Positions 1 to 8,513 of a DNA stretch of 64,000 nucleotides are shown in pieces; the stretch's first letter is position 1, and each line of letters starts with the position of its first letter. The position numbers and the translations under genes were made by a program. The notes beneath the pieces were generated by a model. The model did not search any database, was not told the origin of the DNA, and was given only the letters and a program-made list of their open reading frames with translations. Source of the DNA: Colwellia demingiae (lineage in GTDB: Bacteria > Pseudomonadota > Gammaproteobacteria > Enterobacterales > Alteromonadaceae); assembly GCF_007954275.1 (NCBI RefSeq), contig NZ_VOLT01000007.1, positions 1-64,000 of the forward strand, in the 5' to 3' direction.

Positions 1-161
1 AAACCATCAAAGATTCTTCGACCGTCGGCATCGGTGTAGTAATTTCCCTCGGCAGAAACGATGATGCGCGGGTCTTTTTTAAACTCACGGTTGCCGGTAA
101 ATGCCATCCAGTGCGCATCAAGTTGTGACTGAGTGATACCATGTTTTGTTTGGTTGTTCAT
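1..161 (-). CDS. Class III omega-aminotransferase, N-terminal fragment (cut by window edge)
   Basis: Only the first 53 or so codons are inside the window. The translation has the typical opening of omega-amino acid:pyruvate aminotransferases (PLP-dependent, class III): a HWMAFTGNREF block, then DPRIIVSAEGNYYTDADGR, leading into the FDG turn. The family moves an amino group from beta-alanine or similar omega-amino acids to pyruvate in the cytoplasm. The ATG at 161 has an AGGTG ribosome site just upstream, which fixes the start. The gene is oriented away from the porin and TRAP genes, but its upstream region carries the same 14-bp near-palindrome found in front of the LysR and TRAP genes. A role in using a substrate imported by the TRAP system is therefore likely but inferred. 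The catalytic lysine lies outside the window. Confidence 0.8.
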   Translation of the reverse strand, partial: MNNQTKHGITQSQLDAHWMAFTGNREFKKDPRIIVSAEGNYYTDADGRRIFDG

Positions 162-243
162 ATTTCACCTCATTATATGAGTCTTATAGACTTAAGATTT
201 TCTTATTATCTATAATCCGTAAGATTAGTAAATTTATAATTAT

Positions 244-257
244 TGAACTTTAGTTAA
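244..257. promoter_or_regulatory. Candidate LysR operator, copy 1
   Basis: TGAACTTTAGTTAA matches 13 of 14 bases of the perfect palindromic copy at 3312-3325. It lies about 85 bp upstream of the aminotransferase start. Assignment to the LysR protein encoded at 1930-2856 is inferred from sharing and position only. Confidence 0.5.
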
Positions 258-454
258 GTAAAAGGTTACCTTACAAGGGTGACTCTGACGTTAAGCAAGC
301 TTTCATCATTATGCGTATTAGCCAATCCAGTCGATTTTGAAATCATATGTAAAGCCGATTGTCACCGAAGTAAAATCACCTTATTGTCAAAAGTTATAGT
401 CAGTAACTGAATGTGGGTTTGAAACTTTGAGCATTTTTAAGACTGAGAGTTTGA

Positions 455-490
455 GGCGCTGTATCATCCATACCGCGATGATACAGTGCC
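455..490. repeat. 14-bp inverted repeat downstream of porin
   Basis: Arms GGCGCTGTATCATC (455-468) and GATGATACAGTGCC (477-490) are complementary apart from one wobble position and are separated by 8 bases. It sits just beyond the T-flanked terminator of the porin gene, so it may be a back-up terminator or an mRNA 3'-end stabiliser. It has no T-tract of its own. Confidence 0.55.
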
Positions 491-492
491 TT

Positions 493-519
493 AAAAGGAT
501 CAAATAACTCGATCCTTTT
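493..519 (-). terminator. Intrinsic terminator of porin gene
   Basis: Perfect 9-bp stem AAAAGGATC / GATCCTTTT with a 9-base loop. Read on the minus strand it ends in TTTT, 46 bases after the porin stop codon. Confidence 0.7.
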
Positions 520-564
520 GAGTCTTGAAATAACTTTATTCAGGCTGAGTAGTTACAAAATAAG

Positions 565-1620
565 TTAAAAGTTATAATCAAAGTTGTAGCGCATACCAAC
601 GATTAGCTGATTATTATCTTTCGCGTTATCATCTTCAAAATTGTTATTTTGAAACTCAACAAATAAACGATAATCTGGACTTCCTTGCCATTCTAATGTG
701 GTATTAAAGCGAGTAACTTCATTACTATCGGTAGGCATTAAATCGTCAGAAAATAGAGAGTAGCCGGCTTTAAGCTTGTAGCTATCATTAATACGGTAGG
801 CGCCAACTAAATCAATGGTATTGATATCTTGACTATTACCACCGCGATCAACGTCTTGATAAGCTGCAGCAACGTACCAGTTACCGAATGATTTTGACGC
901 TGAGAAACCCACTGTGTTTTCGTCAGTTCCAGTAAGATCTTTGGTTAGGTAAGCAGCAGCTAAAGTAAAGCTTTCACCAGTATATTTAACGCCACCGTTA
1001 ACTAAGTCACTACCTTCAAGATCGCTTTCACCTTTGAATTGACCTTCAATGCGAAAATCTAAGTTACCAAAGCTCTTTCTGTAGCTAACCATCTCTTGTT
1101 GACGAAATGGGCTAACATCATCATAAGCTAGTGGTGATGCTGAACGGTTGAAAATGTCAACTGGACCGGCAATGATGGCGAATTGAGTGGTATCTTGTTT
1201 ACCTATCGCAATACTGCCAAAATTCCCTTTTATTCCTACATACGCTTTACGTGCATCGCCAAAGTGCGCATCACCTTGAATTTGAACTTTAAACTCACCT
1301 TTTGCAAACCCCGTCATACCATTACTTAATTTATGCTCTGCTGCGATGCCTATACGTGATAATGCATCACCAACATCCCAGCTATCCTCAGTATCACTGC
1401 TCGTTACACCAAAAGTTGGACGTAAAGAGCCATAAAAATTAATAGATGTTTCACTTGTATCTGCTGCTGGTTTTTTAGATTCTTCTAATTGCGCCAAACG
1501 AGTCTGGATTTCTGTTAGCTGTTTTTTTAAGCTTTCTTTTGAAGTTTCTGCATAGGCTGCAGATGTTGGTAACAGAATAGCTAAAGTAAGTAGTGATGTT
1601 TTAAAGTTAAAATTATTCAT
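565..1620 (-). CDS. Outer-membrane porin (gram-negative general porin family)
   Basis: A 351-residue exported beta-barrel protein. The N-terminus is a Sec signal peptide ending near SAAYA. A short coiled-coil stretch follows (SLKKQLTEIQTRLAQLEESK), then alternating amphipathic strands, and the last residue is Phe (FDYNF), the usual C-terminal signal for barrel assembly by BAM. An in-frame ATG lies 18 bases further upstream, but the second ATG at 1620 has a GGGGATC ribosome site at correct spacing and starts directly with the signal peptide, so I chose it. The gene is divergent from the LysR gene at 1930 and near a TRAP operon, which suggests it admits the TRAP substrate through the outer membrane (inference). 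Substrate not predictable from sequence. Confidence 0.9.
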   Translation of the reverse strand: MNNFNFKTSLLTLAILLPTSAAYAETSKESLKKQLTEIQTRLAQLEESKKPAADTSETSINFYGSLRPTFGVTSSDTEDSWDVGDALSRIGIAAEHKLSNGMTGFAKGEFKVQIQGDAHFGDARKAYVGIKGNFGSIAIGKQDTTQFAIIAGPVDIFNRSASPLAYDDVSPFRQQEMVSYRKSFGNLDFRIEGQFKGESDLEGSDLVNGGVKYTGESFTLAAAYLTKDLTGTDENTVGFSASKSFGNWYVAAAYQDVDRGGNSQDINTIDLVGAYRINDSYKLKAGYSLFSDDLMPTDSNEVTRFNTTLEWQGSPDYRLFVEFQNNNFEDDNAKDNNQLIVGMRYNFDYNF

Positions 1621-1890
1621 AGTGATCCCCGTTTTCATATTGTTATAGTTATTTTTTAAGTGCGAAACTTAGTAAGTTACGTGCTATTTTTATTGATACT
1701 TATATCTCTGTTGCTTTATAACTCTCAGTAATTGAGCAGCTACAAATAGCTTTATTACTACGATCTAATATCGACTGTGGATAATCACGTTAAGGTGATA
1801 GCCCGATGTCATACACTCATTATTTGCTTCCATAGTGTCGATATTGACTTATACTTGCGCAACGGCTAACGTAAATAAATTCAAACATAA

Positions 1891-1904
1891 TTAACCTAAG
1901 TTAA
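1891..1904. promoter_or_regulatory. Candidate LysR operator, copy 2 (porin/LysR divergent promoter)
   Basis: TTAACCTAAGTTAA has perfect TTAAC/GTTAA arms and matches 12 of 14 bases of the copy at 3312-3325. It lies 26 bp before the LysR start, in the shared control region with the porin, a normal place for autoregulation by a LysR protein. Confidence 0.5.
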
Positions 1905-1929
1905 ACATTTGTTTACCTATTGGAGAGCT

Positions 1930-2856
1930 ATGACATTAAAAAAACGAAGTTTCACAGGACAAGTCAGTAATATTGATCTGCGGATGTTACGTATATTCAA
2001 AACAGTGGTTGATTGTGGTGGATTTTCAGCAGCTGAAGTGGAATTAAATATTAGCCGTCCTGCGATTAGTATTGCTATCTCAGATCTGGAGAAACGATTT
2101 AATCTAAAACTCTGTCAACGTGGTCGTACCGGTTTTTCTTTAACGGAAGAAGGCGCAGAGGTTTATCAGTCTGTAATTGAGTTGCTTAGTGCATTAGAAT
2201 CATTTCGAACCCAGGTCAATGGTATTAATGAGCAACTGAAAGGCGAACTTAATATAGGTATTACCGATAATTTGGTTACCATCAAGCATATGAAACTTAC
2301 CAATGCCTTGATGGAATTAAAAGATTTAGGACCTGAAATACAAATAAATCTTAGGATGATGCCGCCGGATAAGATTGAGATCGATGTTCTTGACGGCCGG
2401 TTGCATGTCGGTGTGGTTCCTGAACTTCGCCCCCTTTCAGGCCTCAATTATCATCAACTATATCAGGAGGAATCGTTTCTATATTGCAGTAAAGACCACC
2501 CATACTTTCCTCTCGAGGATAAGCAACTTACCAATACGATAATCTCTAAAAGTGACGCCGTGGTACTATCTTATCAACAGACACCTGAAATTAGGCATTT
2601 GTTGCAAAAGCTCAATAGTACGGCCAGCGCTACGGACCGTGAAGGTCTGCTTTTTTTAATTCTTACCGGACGCTATATTGGATATTTGCCCGAACACTTT
2701 GCCAGGCAATGGGTGGCTGATGGTAAGCTCAGAGCGATAAAACCTGATAAATTTCGCATTGAAAGCTATTATTCGGTTGTTACCCGAAAAAGTGCCCGTT
2801 CAAACATTATTTTAGATAGCTTTATGGAGCTACTCCTTAAGAAAACAAAGAAATAA
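1930..2856 (+). CDS. LysR-family transcriptional regulator
   Basis: A 308-residue regulator. Residues about 13-72 form the winged helix-turn-helix (LRMLRIFKTVVDCGGFSAAE, then the recognition segment around SRPAISIAISDLEKRF), followed by a linker helix and a periplasmic-binding-like effector domain. A TTG codon at 1909 would add seven residues, but the ATG at 1930 follows a TGGAGAG ribosome site, so the shorter form is preferred. It is divergent from the porin and upstream of the TRAP operon. Three copies of a TTAACYTWAGTTAA-like site in this neighbourhood are probable targets. The effector is unknown; by context it may be the TRAP substrate or its breakdown product. Confidence 0.9.
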   Translation: MTLKKRSFTGQVSNIDLRMLRIFKTVVDCGGFSAAEVELNISRPAISIAISDLEKRFNLKLCQRGRTGFSLTEEGAEVYQSVIELLSALESFRTQVNGINEQLKGELNIGITDNLVTIKHMKLTNALMELKDLGPEIQINLRMMPPDKIEIDVLDGRLHVGVVPELRPLSGLNYHQLYQEESFLYCSKDHPYFPLEDKQLTNTIISKSDAVVLSYQQTPEIRHLLQKLNSTASATDREGLLFLILTGRYIGYLPEHFARQWVADGKLRAIKPDKFRIESYYSVVTRKSARSNIILDSFMELLLKKTKK

Positions 2857-3442
2857 ACTCTCTTTAAATTAAGCTGAAAAATACTAAAAGTTATTGATAA
2901 TATCGCTATGACTTTAAGCTTAGTGTGTAGTGATATCGTTAATTCTTCCATCTGATTAGCGAGGATGTCATACCAATTAACATTGGTTGGCATGGCGAAA
3001 AGATGAATAAAAATCCCTTTAACACCCAAGTTCAGACTGGAATAAATTCGTCCGCTAAAAGTGCACGTATTGGTGTCAAAAGCAGAACCATGCCATATCA
3101 CCTCAGTAGATCTCGTCATCAGGCTACTTCACTAATCCATTTGAAAACAGCTAACTCAACATCAGTGTTTAGCTCTCCCACATGAAAAATTTTAAGTACG
3201 GCTCCTTCAGTGATAAGTCAGGTGATTTTAGGTTAATCAAAGCGCTTTCAAGGGGGACTGATTAATGTTTTTCGCGTTGCAGGTGTATGTGCTTTTTAGG
3301 TAAGCAAATAATTAACTTTAGTTAAGATATATAAGATTTATTTTAACTTTAAAACGAGGCAGACTGATCTCGACCTCGCCTATTATCGGAATAAAAATTA
3401 TTCTGAAATAAGGCATATAAAACCTAAAACAGAGGATTCAAA
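2857..3442. other. Intergenic region before the TRAP operon
   Basis: A 586-bp gap. The distal part holds a perfect 14-bp palindromic operator candidate at 3312-3325 and the TRAP ribosome site. A short CCAAT-TAAC-ATTGG inverted repeat near 2973-2986 resembles one end of the small mobile elements seen elsewhere in the window, but I found no partner end. No gene supported on either strand. Confidence 0.5.
3312..3325. promoter_or_regulatory. Candidate LysR operator, copy 3 (TRAP promoter)
   Basis: TTAACTTTAGTTAA, a palindrome apart from its central TT, 118 bp before the TRAP start. It is the best of three matching sites (others 244-257 and 1891-1904). Binding by the nearby LysR protein is inferred. 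Confidence 0.55.
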
Positions 3443-4477
3443 ATGTTGAAGACAAAAAAAATTACAACAATGATTACCAAAAATAAACTTATTAGTGCTT
3501 GTACACTTGCTGCTGTGTTAAGTGTATCTGTAATTAATACTGCTGTAGCAGATAGTAAGTTTATTTTTGCCCAAGCTTATAACACCGAACATATTTTTCA
3601 CCACACTTCTGAGAAGTTCATGGAGCAACTTAATGATAAAGGCTCTTCTTATAAAGCCGATTATCATCCAGGTGGTGATTTAGGCGATTGGACCTCACAG
3701 TTTGAACAAGCAATGATGGGTGTTATTCCCATGACTATTACTTATGGTGCGTCTGAATTTGATGGTCGACTCGATCTGACTTGGCTGGGTTATGTGGTTG
3801 ATGACTGGGCAAGCGCACGCAAAGTTTATGGTCCTGGTGGGCCGATGCTTGATGTTTACAATAAGATTTTTGCCGAAATGGATCTAGTGGCGTTAGGTAC
3901 TATCCCAACAGGTTTTGGTTCTATAACCATCCGTAAAGGTGTTGATAAAATTCCGACCAGCTTTCCCGAAGATGCAAAAGGGATCAAAATGCGGGTGATT
4001 CCATCGCCATTGGCTATTGAGCGTTTTAAAAACTGGGGGTTTTCTGCTGTCCCTATGCCATATTCCGAACTCTACACCGCACTGCAGTTAGGTACTGTAG
4101 ATGGTCGTGCATTTGGTCCTGCCGTTGAAATTTATCAAATGCGTGATGTGCTCGAAGCTTACATTTTAACCCGTGATTATTTTGAGCACGCTTTCTGGTT
4201 AGTTAATAAGGATTGGTGGGAAGATCTTCCGGCTGCCGAGAGAAAGAAAATGCAAACGGCTGCTGATGAAACGCTTAAATGGGCATGGCAGGAAGCAGAA
4301 ACGATTGATAACGGGTTTTTAGACAAAGTGCGCGAAAGTGGTATTAAGGTTATTGAGTTATCAGATGAGGATCGTGCTAAAGCTAAAAGTATTTTGTACG
4401 CAAAAGAATGGCCATACATGGAGAAAAAAGTTGGAAGCGACATCATGAAAATGATGCGTGAGATAGCTGGTATTTAG
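3443..4477 (+). CDS. dctP: TRAP transporter periplasmic substrate-binding protein
   Basis: A 344-residue DctP-family solute receptor. The first 36 or so residues are a Sec signal peptide ending at TAVA-D. The mature part shows the family features: a GGDLGDWTSQFEQAMMG segment, GIKMRVIPSPLAIERF around the conserved arginine that usually grips a carboxylate, and the VDGRAFGP turn. The start at 3443 is supported by an AGAGGA ribosome site; a later ATG would leave a shorter signal peptide. It binds its ligand in the periplasm and delivers it to the DctQM permease encoded downstream. The ligand is probably an organic acid; the nearby aminotransferase hints at an amino- or keto-acid, but this is inference. 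Confidence 0.92.
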   Translation: MLKTKKITTMITKNKLISACTLAAVLSVSVINTAVADSKFIFAQAYNTEHIFHHTSEKFMEQLNDKGSSYKADYHPGGDLGDWTSQFEQAMMGVIPMTITYGASEFDGRLDLTWLGYVVDDWASARKVYGPGGPMLDVYNKIFAEMDLVALGTIPTGFGSITIRKGVDKIPTSFPEDAKGIKMRVIPSPLAIERFKNWGFSAVPMPYSELYTALQLGTVDGRAFGPAVEIYQMRDVLEAYILTRDYFEHAFWLVNKDWWEDLPAAERKKMQTAADETLKWAWQEAETIDNGFLDKVRESGIKVIELSDEDRAKAKSILYAKEWPYMEKKVGSDIMKMMREIAGI

Positions 4478-4502
4478 TAATTCCTTAATTAGGTGTGATC
4501 TG

Positions 4503-4533
4503 GGCTCAAGTCAGTAAGTAAGTGACCTGAGCC
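4503..4533 (+). terminator. Intercistronic hairpin between dctP and dctQ
   Basis: Arms GGCTCAAGTCA and TGACCTGAGCC pair at 10 of 11 positions around a 9-base loop, followed by TAAAATTT rather than a strong T-run. Such partial terminators or RNA-stabilising stems often let the binding protein be made in excess over the permease; that role here is inferred. Confidence 0.5.
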
Positions 4534-4563
4534 TAAAATTTACAAAATCAAGGATATATTTTT

Positions 4564-5172
4564 ATGAAAACCACTACGTTAAAATCTGACAGTCTTCTTC
4601 AACAAGTTGATTTAACAGGTAAAACAAAAAAAACTACGCTACAACAGTTTGAATATCTGCTAGATTTCTGCCTCAAAGCGGCCATGATCTTTAGTGGTCT
4701 CGGACTCGCCATATTAATGTTCACTCAAGTCATCATGCGTTATGTGCTCGAATCTCCTTTTGCGGGAATAGAAGAAGCGGCAATTTTGTTAGCAGTATGG
4801 GTCTATTTTCTCGGTATGGGCTATGCGACTAAAGAGCGAGCACACATTCACGGTGGCATCGTCAGCCTCGTTGTCAGTGACCCGTTTAAAATTGAAATGA
4901 TCCGCTTTATTGTTTCTATTATTTGTACCATTGCCGCCTGTGTTTTTGGCTATTATGCGACTAAATACGGATTATTTGTCATTGAAAAAGGACGAATGAG
5001 TCTCTATTTGCAATGGCCTAAAGGATTATGGAGTGGCAGTATGATCTTTGGTTTTTCGATGATGATATTTTACTTTCTGCTGCAAACAGTAACAGACTAT
5101 CGGGCTATGTTAGCCGCCAAAGCCCAAAAGCAAGCCACTACACCTCAATCATCAAACAACGGAAAGGATTAG
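4564..5172 (+). CDS. dctQ: TRAP transporter small permease subunit
   Basis: A 202-residue membrane protein with four predicted helices: about 35-57, 68-90, 115-138 and 150-173. The first loop has the family pattern RYVLESPFAGIEEAAILLAV and the segment around ERAHIHGG. DctQ pairs with DctM to form the Na+-driven importer in the inner membrane. The N-terminal 30 residues are hydrophilic and slightly longer than usual. The gene lies 86 bp after dctP with a hairpin between, and six bases before dctM, so dctQM are co-translated. Confidence 0.9.
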   Translation: MKTTTLKSDSLLQQVDLTGKTKKTTLQQFEYLLDFCLKAAMIFSGLGLAILMFTQVIMRYVLESPFAGIEEAAILLAVWVYFLGMGYATKERAHIHGGIVSLVVSDPFKIEMIRFIVSIICTIAACVFGYYATKYGLFVIEKGRMSLYLQWPKGLWSGSMIFGFSMMIFYFLLQTVTDYRAMLAAKAQKQATTPQSSNNGKD

Positions 5173-5178
5173 CATATT

Positions 5179-6483
5179 ATGGTTATTTTTCTCATATCTA
5201 TGCTGGTCATAGTTCTCTTGTTATTAGCTGAACTTCCGGTAGCATTTGCATTTGGCATCGGCGCGATAATGTTTACTTTTGCTACTGGCAATGATATTTC
5301 ATTTTTGGTTATTCATGGATTTAATACCAGCGGTGGTTTTGCCCTGTTAGCATTACCCTTGTTTATTTTAGCTGGGATTTTAATGGCTGAAGGTGGAATT
5401 TCAAACCGATTGCTTGATTTTGTTAATTCAATTGTTGGTCGTCTTAAAGGCGGTTTAGGTGCAGTAACTGTTTTAACCTGTGCACTGTTTGGTGCTATTT
5501 CTGGTAGTTCTTCGGCTGCCATTGCGGCAATCGGCCAGATTATGATCCCGCGGATGAAAGAAGAAGGCTATCCAGAAGGGCACGCGACGGCTTTAGTTGC
5601 TTGTTCATCTGTACTTGCACTGTTAATACCGCCAAGTATTCCAATGATTATTTTTTCAATCACTGGCGGATTGTCTGTCGGTGCAGCTTTTCTATCAACC
5701 ATTATTCCTGGCATTATGTTAACGGTAATATACTGTTGCTTAAACTTTTGGTTTTTACGTAATAACACCTTAATAAAAGTCGAACCTGCGCTTCCTTTTG
5801 TTCAAGCAGCGCGAGGCGTAGTTACTTCTGGCTATAATGCATTTTGGGCATTGTTGATGCCTGTTATTATATTAGGTGCTATTTATACGGGTATTGCTAC
5901 GCCAACAGAAGCGGCGGCAATTGCTGTTATTTATGCAATCCCAGTAAGTTTATTCGTCTACAAGGGTTTAACCTTTAAAACGTTAGGTAGTGCCACTGTT
6001 CGTGCTGTCATTATGACGGGTTCAATTATGGCCGTACTTTTCTTCTTGTTTATTATGAGCAGGGCAATGATTTTAGAACAGGTGCCTAAGCAACTTGCCG
6101 AAGCGTTATTAATGCTATCTGATAACAAGCTAGTCATCCTTTTGGTGATTAACCTCTTATTATTGCTTATCGGTATGATAGTTGATGATATTTCTGGAGG
6201 TGTTTTAGCGGCGATTATTTTCTTGCCGGTAGTACAGGCTCTTGGCATTCATCCTATTCATTTTGCCGCTATTGTTGGGGTAAACCTCGGCTTAGGTAAT
6301 GTTTCTCCCCCCTGTGCCCCGATGCTCTATATGGCAGGAGGTGTCGCAAAACTACCGCTCAATAAGTATATTGTGCCGACGGTTAAATTACTGTGCTTTG
6401 GTCACTTACCTATGGTGGTTTTAGTTACCTTCGTACCTGATTTGGCATTATTTTTACCTCGTTTGTTGATGGGTATTGAGTAA
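5179..6483 (+). CDS. dctM: TRAP transporter large permease subunit
   Basis: A 434-residue, very hydrophobic protein with about 12 membrane helices, the normal length for DctM. Diagnostic segments are present: GFALLALPLFILAG near the N-terminus, FGAISGSSSAAIAAIGQIM, LIPPSIPMIIF, ATPTEAAAIAV and NLGLGNVSPPCAPMLY. It forms the transport core that moves the substrate handed over by DctP with sodium ions. An AAGGA ribosome site lies at the end of dctQ. The TAA stop codon coincides with the left 3-bp target duplication of a MITE-like element starting at 6484, so the element inserted exactly at the end of the gene without changing the protein's C-terminus. Confidence 0.93.
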   Translation: MVIFLISMLVIVLLLLAELPVAFAFGIGAIMFTFATGNDISFLVIHGFNTSGGFALLALPLFILAGILMAEGGISNRLLDFVNSIVGRLKGGLGAVTVLTCALFGAISGSSSAAIAAIGQIMIPRMKEEGYPEGHATALVACSSVLALLIPPSIPMIIFSITGGLSVGAAFLSTIIPGIMLTVIYCCLNFWFLRNNTLIKVEPALPFVQAARGVVTSGYNAFWALLMPVIILGAIYTGIATPTEAAAIAVIYAIPVSLFVYKGLTFKTLGSATVRAVIMTGSIMAVLFFLFIMSRAMILEQVPKQLAEALLMLSDNKLVILLVINLLLLLIGMIVDDISGGVLAAIIFLPVVQALGIHPIHFAAIVGVNLGLGNVSPPCAPMLYMAGGVAKLPLNKYIVPTVKLLCFGHLPMVVLVTFVPDLALFLPRLLMGIE

Positions 6484-6757
6484 TACAATTTGATTAAATT
6501 TCTTCCCAACTCAGAGCTATGTTAAATGTTCAATAACAAGGCAAATTTGTTTAGGTCTAGTCATTCTAAATCAAATAAATTTAACGATGTTAATGGGCAT
6601 AGAACAAGCTCCCAAAGGGCGAGTATCTAATAAAAGGTAAAGGCTTACATGCTGCGTTATTGATTTTGACAAGGGAATAACCATTCTCTTCAATCAATGT
6701 CTTGCCTCTAAGCCTTTTAATTCTCGCTGAGTGGGAAAGAACTTAATCAACTTGGTA
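6484..6757 (-). mobile_element. MITE-like element, copy A
   Basis: A 274-bp non-coding element. Ends are inverted repeats of about 35 bp: left begins TACAATTTGATTAAATTTCT, right ends ACTTAATCAACTTGGTA. It is flanked by TAA at 6481-6483 and 6758-6760, a 3-bp duplication that includes the dctM stop codon. Its reverse complement is similar to copy B (28858-29118) over the first 130 bp or so, including the shared stretch AATCAATAACGCAGCATGTA. No transposase is encoded, so it would depend on one elsewhere; the TNA-type duplication recalls some IS5-family groups (inference). Confidence 0.8.
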
Positions 6758-6774
6758 TAATACCTGTGTTCTTT

Positions 6775-6817
6775 GGGTCATCAAATCTTTATTTAGATCT
6801 GATGACCCGTTTTTTTT
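6775..6817 (+). terminator. Strong intrinsic terminator
   Basis: Stem GGGTCATCA (6775-6783) / TGATGACCC (6800-6808), extended inside by ATCT/AGAT, followed by G and eight T. It would stop TRAP-operon readthrough after the inserted element and insulate the downstream TRIC gene. Confidence 0.85.
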
Positions 6818-6990
6818 GGTCATTAATGCCTTCTTTTTTAAATTTTTTCTGTGATTAATAAGAGCGTGTGATTTAATGAAACTGCAAGTTGATAGAGTAA
6901 TATTTATCTGTTGGTTTTATATTTTGCGATTGAAGAGAATAAGAGGATTGGGTAAAGTCTGATTAAAATGAAAGTTATGAGAGTGCTGCA

Positions 6991-7617
6991 ATGTCATTTG
7001 AAATTACCGATGTAGTGAATATCATGGGATTGTCTGCAGTGGCAGTCTTTGCAATATCGGGGGGACTCGATGCCGCACGTCAGAAAATGGATATTCTTGG
7101 TTTTATGCTAATTGGAACGGCCACAGGTCTCGGTGGCGGTACGCTTCGCGATTTGCTGCTGGGTAATGTGCCCGTATTCTGGGTGCGAGAGCCGGTATGG
7201 ATCGTCGTCTGTCTGGTTTCGACAGCAATAACCTACTTTATCGCACCAAAATTGGCTTCTATAACGCGCGCACTGATTTGGATGGATGCGGTCGGTATTG
7301 CATTGTTTGCAGTGGTTGGAACTGAGATTGCGTTAGAGTTTGGTACCTCCCCCTTGATCGCCATCTGTATGGGAGTAATGACAGCTAGCTTTGGTGGTAT
7401 CGCACGTGATGTACTCAGTGGTAGCAACCTTACACTGATGAATGAAGAACTTTATATCACCACAACTGTGGCTGGTTCAGTTATGTACCTTTGGCTGAAT
7501 ACCTTAAGTCTACCTCCTAATTATGATTTGATTGGTGGTTTTTTTATTGCTTTCATTCTACGTGCATTAGCGATTAGATTTAATATTAAGCTGCCCAATC
7601 TTTATAGAAAGGACTGA
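6991..7617 (+). CDS. TRIC/UPF0126 family inner-membrane protein
   Basis: A 208-residue membrane protein made of two homologous three-helix units. Each has the family's glycine-rich signature: GLGGGTLRDLLLG at about 46-58 and SFGGIARDVLSG at about 132-143, and the first unit starts with AVFAISGGLDAARQKMD. Prokaryotic members of this family form trimeric cation-conducting channels; some are listed as possible glycine transporters. Length and topology are normal. The ribosome site is weak. It stands alone between a strong terminator and a long gap, and nothing in the context points to a particular role. Confidence 0.85.
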   Translation: MSFEITDVVNIMGLSAVAVFAISGGLDAARQKMDILGFMLIGTATGLGGGTLRDLLLGNVPVFWVREPVWIVVCLVSTAITYFIAPKLASITRALIWMDAVGIALFAVVGTEIALEFGTSPLIAICMGVMTASFGGIARDVLSGSNLTLMNEELYITTTVAGSVMYLWLNTLSLPPNYDLIGGFFIAFILRALAIRFNIKLPNLYRKD

Positions 7618-8513
7618 TATTTCCTGTCTGCGTTAGCAAATCTGAAGCTGATATAAATGCTAAGCAAGATTAAGGTAGGAAGTAGCAAGTTCTCAAACTC
7701 AATTTGATTAAAAATTATGCTAATTAAATTTAATTTAATGATTATTGCGTAATACGCTCTAATTAATACTCTAATCAGACTCAGAAGAGTAATTGCACTA
7801 ATGGGATTCTGAAGTCATTTTGAAGGCGGATTTAGCTTCTTAGAGCATGCTAATGCTATAGAGAGTAACTTTGTTAGATTATGCAGAGGTAATTATCCTG
7901 ATTAGATATTATTTGAATAACTATTCTCTTCGGTTGATGCCTTTATTTTCTGTATTTTCACTCTATCGCAGCGGTAAGTAACTTAACGGACTTAGTACTA
8001 CTTTATTCGTAGATAATATATCGGGGTAGAATTGAGATTGTGACTCTAAGCCTAGCATAGTTAGTGTTTCTTTTATTTTACAGTTGGCGGTGTTTTTGTT
8101 GTTTATTCAGTGTTTTTGGCGTTTTATTCAAACAATCAAGTGTAATCGTGTGAATACAAAACTAAATATAGCTACTAATTAGAAGAAATAGTAATAGTTT
8201 TCAATTGTTTTAAATCCTTTTTATTGTTGTATATATTCAAATATGTCGTATATATATTCATAAAATGATTGACTCAGAACCATTTTGCGGGTAATTTTGC
8301 CGGCCGCAATTAATAATGACTTTCACAATTGCGTTCGTCTCATAAAGACTCAGCAGAAGTCTGGCGTTCGATGTTCAAGAAATTCTAAGTAATATTCTGA
8401 AGGATCAGTTGCGCACATTTTGAACATAAAGAATATATAGCTTAATTAGCAAGCGGCTTAATTAAAAAGCAACAAAAGCTAATAGAAATAGTTTGATGAA
8501 ATAGGAATAAGCA
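7618..8513. other. Long AT-rich intergenic region upstream of gltB
   Basis: An 896-bp gap without a credible gene. Part of it (about 7900-7998) looks like a decayed end of the MITE-like family. Closer to gltB there is a CGCAATT/AATTGCG inverted repeat (8305-8311 and 8327-8333) and very AT-rich DNA at about 8220-8270, which may belong to the gltB control region. No recognisable riboswitch or attenuator leader peptide was seen. Confidence 0.4.
7900..7998 (-). mobile_element. Possible degenerate end of the MITE-like family
   Basis: AATAACTATTCTCTTC matches AATAACCATTCTCTTC of copy A. The region ends with AACTTAACGGACTTAGTA, resembling the right end of copies A and B. The left end could not be located and no target duplication is evident, so this is at best a decayed remnant. 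Confidence 0.35.

Larger units (their letters stand above)
162..564. other. Intergenic region: aminotransferase promoter and porin terminators
   Basis: This 403-bp gap holds the aminotransferase control region on its left side, with a LysR-type site at 244-257, and two stem-loops on its right side at 455-490 and 493-519 that end porin transcription. No credible gene was seen in either strand. Confidence 0.6.

Noticed and set aside
2970..3100. TACCAATTAACATTGGTTGG as a MITE end
   Set aside because: No opposite end and no 3-bp duplication; best seen as a small inverted repeat.
2769..3119. Possible 116-residue minus-strand gene
   Set aside because: It overlaps the end of the LysR gene on the other strand and has no recognisable domain or ribosome site.
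3003..3185. Possible 60-residue gene in the gap before the TRAP operon
   Set aside because: Composition is random-like (many Ser, Thr, His), there is no ribosome site, and nothing suggests a domain or a signal peptide.
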